Positions 39,901 through 51,559 are shown, counted from the first letter of the stretch. The stretch: DNA of 64,000 bases from Syngnathus acus (GCF_901709675.1 NC_051108.1:2294001-2358000), one strand, 5' to 3'. Notes: a model not told the origin generated them from the sequence alone. Program-made: numbers and translations.

Positions 39901-42900
39901 AAACTAGGGTTAGGGTTAGGGTTAGACTTAGGGTTAGACTTAGGGTTAGGTTAGGGTTAGAGTTAGGGTTAGGGTTAGGGTTAGGGTTACTAACTAGGCT
40001 TTCAAAACTAGAGTTAGGGTTAGGGTTTCTAACTAGGCTTTCAAAACTAGGGTTAGGGTTTCCGACTAGGGTTTCCAAGGAGTTTTGCCATCGCTAATTA
40101 GGGTTTCAAACTAGGCTCAGGGTTTCCGACTAGGGTTTTAAACATAGGTTAGGGTTTCAAACTAGGTTTTAAAGCTAGGGTTAGGGTTTCCAACGAGGGT
40201 TTCAAACTACTTTTAGGGTTTCTAAGATTAGGGTTTCTAACTAGGCTTTCAAAACGAGGGTTAGGGTTTCCGACCAGGGTTTCCAAGGAGTTTTGCCATT
40301 GCTATTTAGGGTTTCAAACTAGGGTTAGGGTTTCCGACTAGGGTTTTAAACCAAGGTTAGGGTTACAAACTAGGTTTTAAAGCTAGGCTTAAGGTTTCCA
40401 ACGAGGCTTTCAAACTACTTTTAGGGTTTCTAAGATTAGGGTTTCTAACTAGGCTTTCAAAACTAGGGTTAGGGTTTTCGACTAGGGTTTCCAAAGTTAG
40501 GGTTAGGATTAGGGCTGGGGTTAGGGTTTCTAACTAGGCTTTCAAAACTAGGGTTAGGGTTAGACTTAGGGTTAGAGTTAGGGTTAGGGTTACTAACTAG
40601 GCTTTCAAAACTAGAGTTAGGGTTAGGGTTAGGGTTTTTAACTAGGCTTTCAAAACTAGGGTTAGGATTTCCGACTAGGGTTTCCAAAGTTAGGGTTAAG
40701 GTTAGGATTAGGGTTGGGGTTTCTAATTAGGCTTTCAAAACTAGGGTTAGGGTTAGGGTTAGATTTAGAGTTAGGGTTAGGGTTACTAACTAGGCTTTCA
40801 AAACTAGAGTTAGGGTTAGGGTTAGGGTTTCTAACTAGGCTTTCAAAACTAGGGTTAGGGTTTTCGACTAGGGTTTCCAAAGTTAGGGTTAGGATTAGGG
40901 TTGGGGTTAGGGTTTCTAACTAGGCTTTCAAAACTAGGGTTAGGGTTTTCGACTAGGGTTTCCAAAATTAGGGTTAGGATTAGGGTTGGGGTTAGGGTTT
41001 CTAACTAGGCTTTCAAAACTAGGGTTAGGGTTAGGGTTAGGGTTAGGGTTAGACTTAGGGTTAGAGTTAGGGTTAGAGTTAGGGTTAGGGTTAGGGTTAC
41101 TAACTAGGCTTTCAAAACTAGAGTTAGGGTTAGGGTTAGGGTTTATAACTAGGCTTTCAAAACTAGGGTTAGGGTTTCCGACTAGGGTTTCCAAGGAGTT
41201 TTGCCATCGCTAATTAGGGTTTCAAACTAGGCTCAGGGTTTCCGACTAGGGTTTTAAACATAGGTTAGGGTTTCAAACTAGGTTTTAAAGCTAGGGTTAG
41301 GGTTTCCAACGAGGGTTTCAAACTACTTTTAGGGTTTCTAAGATTAGGGTTTCTAACTAGGCTTTCAAAACGAGGGTTAGGGTTTCCGACCAGGGTTTCC
41401 AAGGAGTTTTGCCATTGCTATTTAGGGTTTCAAACTAGGGTTAGGGTTTCCGACTAGGGTTTTAAACCAAGGTTAGGGTTACAAACTAGGTTTTAAAGCT
41501 AGGCTTAAGGTTTCCAACGAGGCTTTCAAACTACTTTTAGGGTCTCTAAGATTAGGGTTTCTAACTAGGCTTTCAAAACTAGGGTTAGGGTTTTCGACTA
41601 GGGTTTCCAAAATTAGGGTTAGGATTAGGGTTGGGGTTAGGGTTTCTAACTAGGCTTTCAAAACTAGGGTTAGGGTTAGGGTTAGACTTAGGGTTAGAGT
41701 TAGGGTTAGGGTTAGAGTTAGGGTTAGGGTTACTAACTAGGCTTTCAAAACTAGAGTTAGGGTTAGGGTTAGGGTTTATAACTAGGCTTTCAAAACTAGG
41801 GTTAGGGTTTCCGACTAGGGTTTCCAAGGAGTTTTGCCATCGCTAATTAGGGTTTCAAACTAGGCTCAGGGTTTCCGACTAGGGTTTTAAACATAGGTTA
41901 GGGTTTCAAACTAGGTTTTAAAGCTAGGGTTAGGGTTTCCAACGAGGGTTTCAAACTACTTTTAGGGTTTCTAAGATTAGGGTTTCTAACTAGGCTTTCA
42001 AAACGAGGGTTAGGGTTTCCGACCAGGGTTTCCAAGGAGTTTTGCCATTGCTATTTAGGGTTTCAAACTAGGGTTAGGGTTTCCGACTAGGGTTTTAAAC
42101 CAAGGTTAGGGTTACAAACTAGGTTTTAAAGCTAGGCTTAAGGTTTCCAACGAGGCTTTCAAACTACTTTTAGGGTTTCTAAGATTAGGGTTTCTAACTA
42201 GGCTTTCAAAACTAGGGTTAGGGTTTTCGACTAGGGTTTCCAAAATTAGGATTAGGATTAGGGTTGGGGTTAGGGTTTCTAACTAGGCTTTCAAAACTAG
42301 GGTTAGGGTTAGATTTAGGGTTAGGTTAGGGTTAGGGTTAGGGTTACTAACTAGGCTTTCAAAACTAGAGTTAGGGTTAGGGTTAGGGTTTCTAACTAGG
42401 CTTTCAAAACTAGGGTTAGGGTTTCCGACTATGGCTTCCCAGGAGTTTTGCCATCGCTAATTAGGGTTTCAAACTAGGCTCAGGGTTTCCGACAAGGGTT
42501 TTAAACAAAGGTTGGGGTTACAAACTTGGTTTTAATGCTAGGGTTAGGGTTTCCAACGAGGGTTTCAAACTACTTTTATGGTTTCTAAGATCAGGGTTTC
42601 TAACTAGGCTTTCAAAACTAGGGTTAGGGTTTCCGACCAGGGTTTCCAAGGAGTTTTGCCATCGCTAATTAAAGTTTCAAACAAGGGGTAGGGTTTCCGA
42701 CTAGGGTTTTAAACCAAGTTTAGGGTTACAAACTTGGTTTTAAAGCTAAGGTTAGGGTTTCCAACGAGGGTTTCAAACTACTTTTAGGGTTTCTAACTAG
42801 GCTTTCAAAACTAGGGTTAGGGTTTCCGACCAGGGTTTCCAAGGAGTTTTGCCATCGCTAATTAAAGTTTCAAACAAGGGGTAGGGTTTCCGACTAGGGT

Positions 42901-43134
42901 TTTAAACCAAGCTTAGGGTTACAAACTACGTTTTAAAGCTAAGGTTAGGGTTTCCAACGCGGGTTTCAAACTACTTTTAGGGTTTCTAAGATTAGGGTTT
43001 CTAACTAGGCTTTCAAAACTAGGGTTAGGGTTTCCGACCAGGGTTTCCAAGGAGTTTTGCCATTGCTAATTAGGGTTTCAAGCTAGGGTTAGGGTTTCCG
43101 ACTAGGGTTTTAAATCAAGGTTAGGGTTACAAAC
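33984..43134. repeat. degenerate telomere-like (TTAGGG) satellite with higher-order structure, about 9.15 kb
   Basis: The whole interval is built from TTAGGG and variants (TTTAGGG-like, TAGGGTTTC, TTAGAG, TTAGAC), all with the G-rich strand on plus. Longer words repeat: CTAACTAGGCTTTCAAAACTAGGG, TTTCCGACTAGGG and GGAGTTTTGCCATCGC. Using GCCATCGCT as marker, units start at 34378, 35408, 36041, 36680, 37680, 38331, 38970, 40087, 41203, 41836, 42450, 42658 and 42851. In each large unit a sister GCCATTGCT marker follows at exactly 208 bp, and the remaining TTAGGG-rich part varies (about 406-443 or 792-909 bp). Reading frames of the NPNPNSSFESLV type are translation artefacts. It is interstitial, not a chromosome end, because unique DNA follows on both sides. 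Confidence 0.95.
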
Positions 43135-43677
43135 TAGGGGTGTAAATCGCGGGTTTTGTAACGATACGATATCATATCGATACCAAGATACACGATACGA
43201 TATTTGCTGATATCTTAAAGCCTGCTGTGATTCATTCACGATACATCACGATATAGTGCTCTACGATCGATATAGAACAATATCCTGATTTATAACAATT
43301 CATACGCAAAATCAACAACGTACTGCAAACTCTTTATTTAGGAAATTACAAAGTGCTTCCAAACGAATGACTTGAAGCCCAAAGGGGAGCGAATTTCCTC
43401 GTCTTCTTGGACACTAGCCATAGCACCAGCCCAGGAGCCGCGTAGTTGTCGGCTCCCCTTTCACGCGCCTGCTCTGCTCACAACACAACACGCCGGCACT
43501 GCTCCCGGAAAGAGGAAGCAAGCAACAATGAACTGGATTTCAAAATAAAGTCGTGTCTAATGTCCGAGGTCAAAAACGGGCGATATAGATCGATGTTTAC
43601 GTTTAGCATCGATGCCAACAAATCGTAGAGCATTATATCGATTAATCGATGTGTATCGATGAATCGCTACACCCCTA
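43135..43677 (+). mobile_element. hAT-like MITE, right copy (543 bp)
   Basis: A second full-length copy of the 33440-33983 element in the same orientation, with the same TAGGGGTGTA ends and no transposase. Differences from the left copy include a CG indel near 43493 and a T/C change next to the right terminus. The satellite phrase ACAAACTAGG runs straight into its first bases, so the junction is marked by shared sequence. Confidence 0.75.
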
Positions 43678-43685
43678 GTGTAAAC
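43678..43685. repeat. right 8-bp target-site duplication (GTGTAAAC)
   Basis: Perfect copy of the octamer at 33432-33439, directly abutting the terminal CCCCTA of the right element. Confidence 0.75.
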
Positions 43686-43781
43686 CGTAAGAACGCACAA
43701 ACGCGCCGCTGACTGCCAATTTGGCCTTGATGTCCCGTCCGCAGCAAAACGAGCAGAACCGAGTGAAAGCATCTTTTGTGC

Positions 43782-43782
<1 letters not shown>

Positions 43783-43814
<32 letters not shown>
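43783..43814. repeat. (TC)16 microsatellite
   Basis: Uninterrupted TC dinucleotide tract of 32 bp, about 100 bp beyond the right end of the composite unit. Confidence 0.95.
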
Positions 43815-43817
<3 letters not shown>

Positions 43818-46800
43818 CGGTTGACATCTGCAGTGTATGTTTTCTCTGCAACATGCGGCGTCACAACATAACCCCGTGCCAGTTTGTATGCCGCCGCTTA
43901 GCCGGCGCACGGCGCGCCAAACCCCAATTTACGTCGACTCATCCTGTTCCTGACAGCACAAGCATGCATTCACATCATGGATCCACGAGGAGGGGAAGGA
44001 AAAAAAAAAAAAGTGTAAGACTATTACTCTTATAATACAAGGCATGTCAGAAAAGTACCAGGATTGTGAACTACAACTAAATTTCATCCTGGGAAAAAAA
44101 ATATAAACAGTTAGCTCATTACGCTAGCTCTTTGATTCTTCCTAGCAAGCCTTAGCGAACATTCAAAGTGAAAAACAAGTTTTGATTTAACAGCTTTGGC
44201 AATAGGAGCATATAATAAGTGTGTTTATAGATGTGAGAACATCATAAAAGTGAGGCACACAGGAGCAGCACGCCAGACCTCAACCTCACTACGCGCGTTG
44301 GATTTTAATGGATGCTCTCATAAGGCCAGCATTTATTTTCGCCGGCCCAACGTCGGGCGAAAGCCTGCAATCGGGGTCAAAGTTGTCACATGACGTTTGA
44401 CTGGCGTTCAAAAATCACGCCTCCCACGTTTGCTTGAGAAAACTGAGACGGGTAATATCAGTCACTTTTTTTCTCGATGTGTTTTGACGGCTGAAAGAAA
44501 ATGGAACAATCAATCGTTTTCCGTAAAATGTCAAAGCCCGTCATAATAAATGAGCACGCTTTTTAAATTTGGCTAAAGTTCTGTCGGAGGTCACGGGGTG
44601 TCGACTTTGTGCCCTTGAGTGGGTCAGCGGAGGTGAGGGCTTAGCCACGGGCGTTACACACACACGGTTCTTTCTGCCAGTTTTCCGAGCAAGGTCAATA
44701 GTCGTCTCTTTGTTGCTGCACATATCGCAAGGTCAGCATTATTTGTGCGAGCCCTCACTGGAACTTCAGTATATGTTCCACGTGAGACTCCGCCCCCAAG
44801 TGCCCCAAGACCACCGTCGTTACAGAGGTCAGCATCTTCATCGGGGTCGGGGAGGCTGGGTAACACCCCTCCCCTTTCTCTTTCTCGTCGCTGACCCTGT
44901 GAACCGTACGCGTACAGAACCGGAGCGGAACTAAACGGGCTGGCTCCGGCGGCGTCATGAGAAGAGCTTGCCCGTCATGCGTGTAGAATGCGTGCGAGGC
45001 GGATTGGGTAACTCTGCCAGGAGAAGAAAAGGCGAGGCCGGTCGGGCGCTCACACTGCACACATTGTTGAAACGCAAGACAGCTCACTTACACAAGACAA
45101 GTGCCGCTGTGTGTGTGTGTAGCATGATGCTAGCACCTTGAAGAGGTTCCGGTCCAGATCTTAAAACGGTCTGGTCGGGTCAACGGCGAAGTGACCCACT
45201 CGCGTCTCTTTGATCGACTGGCGATCGTTGACCCCGCCCCTCGGAGTCACGACGGGATAATCGACGCGGATGATGAATGGACTTTGACTAAACACGTCGT
45301 GTTTTGAGAGGCATTAACGTTGAGCAACGGGTTCTGCCGGGGCCGCCTATGACGGATTGGATTTCAGCCGTCCATGCGACCATCTGTCCTGCTTGTTCAT
45401 CCGCAAAATCCGGCTCCACCCTGGAAAAGCGACCGAGCTTTGTCTTCGGACGGCGACGCTTGAAGGCAAAGCGTGTAAACTTAGAGCTTGACTCACCGCT
45501 CTGCTTTCTTCAACAATATTTCTATTTATATCGGTCCAGCCAAGAGAATGAATCGTCCAAAGACGTTTTGAATTTGACAAATATTTTATTGATAGTTTGG
45601 TTCCACTTGAGCTTGGCAGACAAGCAAAGATCCCTTCTGTAAACAAACCAATAACTAGCCATAAAATAGATTGATGTCCACATTAGCCTCTCGCGCTATA
45701 AGAAGCTAGTAATTTATGCGCCAGTAAATGTCCCGCTCATCCAATCCAACATTTTAAGGATTGCATGAAGACATTTTTTTTCTGTCTTCTAGGCATGAAA
45801 TGAAATGAGTACTTCATAATCACTGACCTGCACCCCAATGAAATTTCCCTCATGAATTGAAATGCTAATGCTAATTAGCAGTTTAGATGACTACTTTTGA
45901 GAAGATAGCATACGCTTTTCAGCAAAATTTCACGAAATTCTAAGGTTTGACTTGGAGGACCATTCAAATGTTATTTATAAAGGCAGAAGCTTGACCTCGG
46001 AACAGATTCATTCTCCATCATGTCCCACAGGAAACAAATCTGAGCTTAGCTTCTTTCTTCCCACCATCATCATCATCATCATCACCGTCACCATCGCTAG
46101 CTTCCTCAAAGACACCAGTCATCCATCCAGCTCGTACACTCAAACCCATTTCCTGATTCGGATTCCAGCCGAGAGTTGCCTCTCCATACATCCTCCTAAC
46201 CAGACCCACATTTTCAAAACATCCCGCTCGTTCACAACGCCGGCCAAAAAACGGCAGCGGCTCGTTTTCCGTCAGGCTCGCCGTCGTTGACGCTCTCTCC
46301 AGCGTAAAAAAGAATGCGACGGTTTTTCGGGGTCGCGACACTAATGGCACGGACAGATGTTTAGAAGTGAGCGAGCCGACCCCCCCCGCTCGGAGGCCCC
46401 TGGCGGCAAGCAATCAGTTTGATGTGGAGGAACACAGAAGTGTACTGTACAGTCGCAGGAACATGAGTCGGGGAAGAAGGATCGAGATGAAGCCGTGGAT
46501 AAGGGGGCAAATTAGCACGAGGGAGGTAGAAAAGATACTCGGAGGGATGGGAAGTTTATTTTCCAGCCACAGTAGGGCAAATCGGAGAGAGGGAAGGTGC
46601 GATAGATATGAGTCATGCTGGCAAGAGCCAAAGGGGGAAACAGCTGAGAGGTTTTTTGGAGGTGCGCCTTTGGCTCCGCTTGCACTTTTATTTTGGCTCA
46701 AGTAAGGTGATCCTCGCCATTAAAAAGCTGCACACGGTCCGACTCGACTCCCCCCTTCTCACCCTCCACGCCGTCTGTCGCTGCCAATTTTTCTTTTTTC

Positions 46801-49800
46801 TCTCTCTCTTTTGTCGTGTGAGTGTTTCCACATGTGGCGAGCCAGCGCTACTAGTTTGGCTTGTAACACCGACTCAACACAAAGCCCTCCTTATAGCGAG
46901 CCAAGAGCAAACAGGAAAGCGGCCATGATTACCTCATAATGCCTCACTTTTAACTTAAAAGACTGCGTCGGGGGGGGAAAAAAAAGGAAAGCGGCGGCCA
47001 TGTTCTGTGTGTGTACTAAAGCCTTGGCAAATATTTATTATGTAGCACAATAGGCCTGCTATGTAGTACCTTAAAATTTGAATAAATATAAGATACTACT
47101 TGGAAAAAATATTGAAACAATTGGCCATTAAGCATTTAGGAAATAGAGAACAATGATAAATGACTTTTTAAAATTTATTTTAAACCAAATGTGGCTTTAC
47201 AGGAAAAAAAGGACATTGCATGCTAGTTAGCACACGTGGCTAGCGCCACCATGCTAGTTGTCTCGTCTTTTGACTGGAGGCTATAAATTTTGTTCTCCGA
47301 GTGTCTGACAGGTGTAAGTTCAGCATTTATGACGAGACGTGTCGCGGCATCAGAGACCAGAAAAAGTGGGCGGGGGGGTTGCGGAGGCCAATTAGCGTGT
47401 ACACCCGGGTGTCATGTTTACGTTGGCGCTGTTCTGAGCTGGAGCCGATAAACAGCCGCGTCTACCGCACAGTCATCGGACACCGGAATGAAAACTGATT
47501 GTGTTCCCGTAGCAGACAAAAGCCAGATGTCAGTATGTGTGTGTCTCAAGTGAATTGAACAATTTCATTTTTAGCAACTTCAAACCACAATCGTGTCTGT
47601 TTGGATTTTCAAGAGAGAAAATCATAATATTGTAATTGTTAATAATTTCCCACAGTGACCTTTGTTTTGCCAAGTCCGAGAGTGTAAAAGACACACTTGC
47701 GTGTGTCACCGTCACAGTTGGGGGGGGGCAGCGGAACCTGAGAATACGAAAGGCTAATCCTGCAGGAATGCTTCAGGAATGTGAAAGTTGAGTCAGGGAT
47801 CGAACGAGAGAGAGGATGGATTGAGAATGAGAGAGCGGAAGGGGGAGGGGGGGAGCAGTTTCAATGAATATGGATTTGTTTCTGAAGACCTTAGATCTTG
47901 CAGATATATATTTTTTTCCTCCCGCTGTGCAAACACCTTATATGACCACAAAGCACGCAACCGGCTTGTAACAATGGACATCGTTGCCACTCGAGGCCTT
48001 TCGGGATAAGCCCGGGCTTGTCCTCACTTGAAACCCGAAACATGCTTATGAATTGAATCTTTATAAAAAAAAATGGATGTGGTGGCACTGTATTTGTATT
48101 TCTTCAGTTTACCTGCAGGACAGGTGTTCATACAAGGAGGAGCTGTTTTTTTTTTTTTTTTGTTTTTTTCTTCTGCTGGCTGTTGTGTAACAGCGTTTAC
48201 GGTTAAATATTTCGGTTAAACTAAGACGCGTTGACACAACACAGCTGCTCGCGTTTATGCAAATGTGCAGAAAACCACAAGCTGATGATTTGAATACCTT
48301 TTATGAATAAAACCGCCTTTACCACAATTAGCATTGATGCTAAATGCTGTTAGCTTGTGAGGGAGCCCTGTCTGTGTCCTGTGTGGGTGTCAGGAGGGGA
48401 GGGGGGGGTGGACCAGGTTTAATTGGTGTCAAGCGGGCCTCGGAGACCGGGGACGCTAAGTGAGACAGGAAAGCTTTTATTAGGGGACTTCCTGCCGACT
48501 GCACGACTCTCTCCGTGCCCCGGTCTGTCCCATTGTCTCTGGCCACATCCCTGCCTCCAAAAATCTCTCAGCACCGCGCAAGTTTTCCATCCTCTCACAC
48601 TCGGCGTCTGCTGCTTTTAAAAGCTTCATCGCTCATCTTTGCTTTTCTTTCTTCTTCTCCACCCCGTCGTATTGTCTCCGCGTCCGACGCGTGTCCTTGA
48701 GCGGGCGAGGGAATTTGTTTCGTGTTCAACCCCAATGTCAACAAGCGCTGTAGAAAAATGGGAACTATCAAACATTTTCTCCCTTTCCCTAAAAGAGCAC
48801 ATATGTTTATTTTTAGAAATATCCGTATTACACGATGATCTACAGCCTTTAACCTTCATGATGACTTGATATATGGTTTCAAATCCACATCCTGGCACCC
48901 AGACAGGGAATACCGCTTTTTACTGTTGTCTTGATGACAATTGAGCTTTCACCCGGCGGGACTTTTTTTTTTTATGACCTCTTTTTATGATCAGGAAGTT
49001 ATGTTTCCATCCACACGCCGCTTATTCTTTGTGTTATTTTTAAGTTGTTCTGCTTCTGAGGATGTGCCCGTCAAAAAGAGTCCATGCATATGATAAACTA
49101 GTGAGTTAAAAAAAAGGGGGTGGTTCAGAATATTCTTAGACTAATTAAATGAAAATATTATTATGATTCAATCAAATGCTTATTTTAAAATAATTTGTTC
49201 CGTTCACCAAATCACATTGAATATGACTTTCCTGGAATGTTTTTGGCTCTTGCTGGGAGTGAACCACAATGTGTTGTCCTGATTCGCATGTAATTGGATG
49301 TTTCATCTCGGTTTAAGATAATTAGTACTTGTAGATGAGAGGCAAAGAGGGGGGAGGCTTTCAAAATTGGGCCCACCGCCCAGCACAGCATGCCACACGC
49401 CAAGCTTCATCCAGCTTCTCTTCAAACAACCTGGAAGTCTTTCTCCAACCACCCAGACAAATTAAAGTAATAAACAACAAGTCCGACCTCCAAGTCCGTC
49501 TTAAATACTCACTAGACTTTACCTCCCAAGGGGAAAACCAACAAGCCGAGGTCCCGGGGTCCCGTTGCCCCCGACGACTGAGCCCTAATCAGCCCGGCCG
49601 GCCGCTGACCGTCTGTTTCCAACTTTGTTTGTTTGTTTGTTTGTTTCCCTAAACACGGCAGGAGATTATCAGGGTAAAAGGGGTAATAAAAAAAAAAAAA
49701 ACTTCAATTACATGTGATTTAGTCCATTGTGGGCTCACGGTGGATTTGATAGCGGGGAGATAAGTGTGAGTGGGCTGTAATGACCTACGGGAAAGTTGAG

Positions 49801-51204
49801 TGTACTTCGTTTAATTGTCTCCTTACTGAAAATCGCAACTCATAATGGCGCTCGTAATTGCATCCCTGTTTTTTTGAAAAATAGCAATCAAGGAGGAGGT
49901 GCAAGATACAGGGGGCCTCACGGGTTGCCGTCAAGAACTTTTTTTTTTTTGAAAGGACTTTAAAACTTCTCATATTGGCTTGAAGTTTTTTGGTGCCTGT
50001 TACCTCGTGCTCATATAGCACGCTGTAGGTTTGCTGACATTCTGTGATGTTTACACAACAGCGTTTCTAACCGAAAGTGCCGCGGCGGCCGTTAGTTTAC
50101 GCAACAACTGCGTGTTGGAGCTTGAAAACACAAATATTTAAACATCGGCTCGAAAGTGGTGATAAAAATCACAATGTTAAAATTGTGTTCTGGATAAGAA
50201 GTTAGTTGTAGAAATTGTGCTAAACTTTTCAAATTACTTTTAGATTGTGAAGAAACCGTTTCGCTAGCGCTATGCTAACGGCGGTGCGCCAAACTAGCTT
50301 GAAAAGATGTTACGTAATTGTGAATAACAGTCCGGTAAGATTTAAAAGGCCTCTCACGGGGACTTCATACTTCACTTTTCGACCGTGTCTGCGAGGGGTT
50401 GAGTGTAAAAAAAAAAAAAAAAAAGTACATTTAGCTCTCATTAACATGTGCAGGTAGAAAACTTCAGCTCCCTTCCAAGGCCAACATCAATGGGAAGGTG
50501 CGGAATTTGTCGAGGTAATAACTCGCAGCCTATACCGTCGCTTCACGTAGAAGCGCTAACCCCAAACCTGGCGAGGATGGCGGGCTATCAATCACAACTC
50601 GTCTTTTATCTGCTTTAAGCTAAGAAGCAAAACAGATAAACACTCGGCGAAGCGCACATCCAAGGTCAATACCCCCGCGCGTGACACCCGAGCCACGCTC
50701 GGAGATCCGACAGATGCGGAGGTGAGCCGGGACAAAAGCGAGGCGACGTGCCAGACGCGTTTCAAGAGGCATGAGCTAAAACGTAAATGTTTAAGTTTGC
50801 GGATGTGAGCGGGGAGCTTACCTCCCACAACCCGGCCGCAGTAGATCAATCACGCTGATATCAGACAGTCACGGGAGGAATGTCAACAGCGCTCACCTCT
50901 AACCCCACGTGTGAAGGCGTTACCCCCCCCTGCCCCGCTCCTCCTCGCCGTGACCTCCCCGCAGCCTCGCACTAATGGAGATTTTATGGACGGACTTGTT
51001 CTTTATAGAGACCGTCGGGCTGACCGGACAGCTCTGGGAGCCAGATGTGCCGCCACGGACAAAATAGGCCAATTACACGGAGACAAGGGGGGAAGAAAAA
51101 AAAAAAAAAAAAGCGCCGGCTCGGTTTCCACCAGCACAGGCGCGGATGTGTCCATTAAGCTAAGCTGCTTTTCCGCAGCATGACAGCAACCCCTCGCTCA
51201 CCTT

Positions 51205-51344
51205 TTGCCATTTGTTAGTGCAGCGAGGTGGAAAGCTAATGCTAACTTAGCTTTGAGTTCAACAGTACTTGTAATACTGAAAGTTCGAATCTCAAAATGC
51301 CCTGGTAGCATTCCTTGCTACTTAAAAAAAAAAAAAAAAAAAAA
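51205..51344 (+). mobile_element. possible tRNA-derived SINE fragment
   Basis: GTTCGAATC at 51283-51291 matches an RNA polymerase III B box, and the segment ends in 21 A residues (51324-51344). The A box is poor (TAGCTTTGAGT near 51248) and no target duplication was found, so this is tentative. Confidence 0.22.
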
Positions 51345-51376
51345 GTCAAGTGTGAGGAGTCTTATTTGGTCTAAAT

Positions 51377-51559
51377 CAGGGGTCTCAAACTCTAGTCCTC
51401 GGGGGCCGCATTCCTACATGTTTTCCAAGTTTCCCTCGTTAAACAGGCTCCTGCAGAACGTGAGGATGAACTGATCATTTGAATCAGGTGTGTTTAACGA
51501 GGGAAACTTGGAAAACATGTCGGAATGCGGCCCCCGAGGACTGGAGTTTGAGACCCCTG
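51377..51559. mobile_element. palindromic hAT-like MITE, 183 bp
   Basis: The left end CAGGGGTCTCAAACTC is the inverse of the right end GAGTTTGAGACCCCTG. The inverted repeat continues inward for about 70 bp on each side with a few mismatches, leaving a short loop, so the single strand would form a near-complete hairpin. Flanking octamers GTCTAAAT and GTCAGAAT match at 6 of 8 positions, consistent with a decayed 8-bp hAT target duplication. The CAGGGGTCTCAAACT end is a familiar dispersed repeat in fish. No coding capacity. Confidence 0.8.

Larger units (their letters stand above)
33432..43685. mobile_element. composite hAT-bounded telomere-like satellite unit, with target-site duplication
   Basis: Two full copies of one inverted-repeat element (33440-33983 and 43135-43677) lie in the same orientation either side of about 9.15 kb of TTAGGG-type satellite. 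Only the outermost flanks share the 8-bp duplication. The inner flanks (CTAATTAG after the left copy, TTACAAAC before the right copy) do not match it. The simplest reading is that the whole 10,238-bp block behaves as one inserted unit, analogous to an IS-flanked composite transposon. Growth of satellite between duplicated copies of a single insertion is the main alternative. Confidence 0.6.

Noticed and set aside
34151-41846. Many open frames of 60-103 residues rich in Asn-Pro or Leu-Gly repeats (METLVGNPNPSFESLV type)
   Set aside because: They are translations of TTAGGG-type satellite on either strand; 6-bp periodicity keeps frames open. No independent coding signal.
33984-43134. CRISPR array or true chromosome end
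   Set aside because: The spacers are not unique and the setting is eukaryotic. Unique DNA continues on both sides, so it is an interstitial array.
33440-43677. LTR retrotransposon reading of the two direct repeats
   Set aside because: The repeats begin TAGGGG and end CCCCTA rather than TG...CA, each has inverted termini, the outer duplication is 8 bp rather than 4-6 bp, and the interior is satellite with no gag/pol, primer site or polypurine tract.
44038-44160. Possible mariner-type terminus (TCAGAAAAGTACCAGGA)
   Set aside because: No partner inverted repeat or TA duplication found nearby.
46018-46413. 131-residue minus-strand ORF with an Asp run
   Set aside because: Built over a CAT trinucleotide repeat; no recognisable domain.
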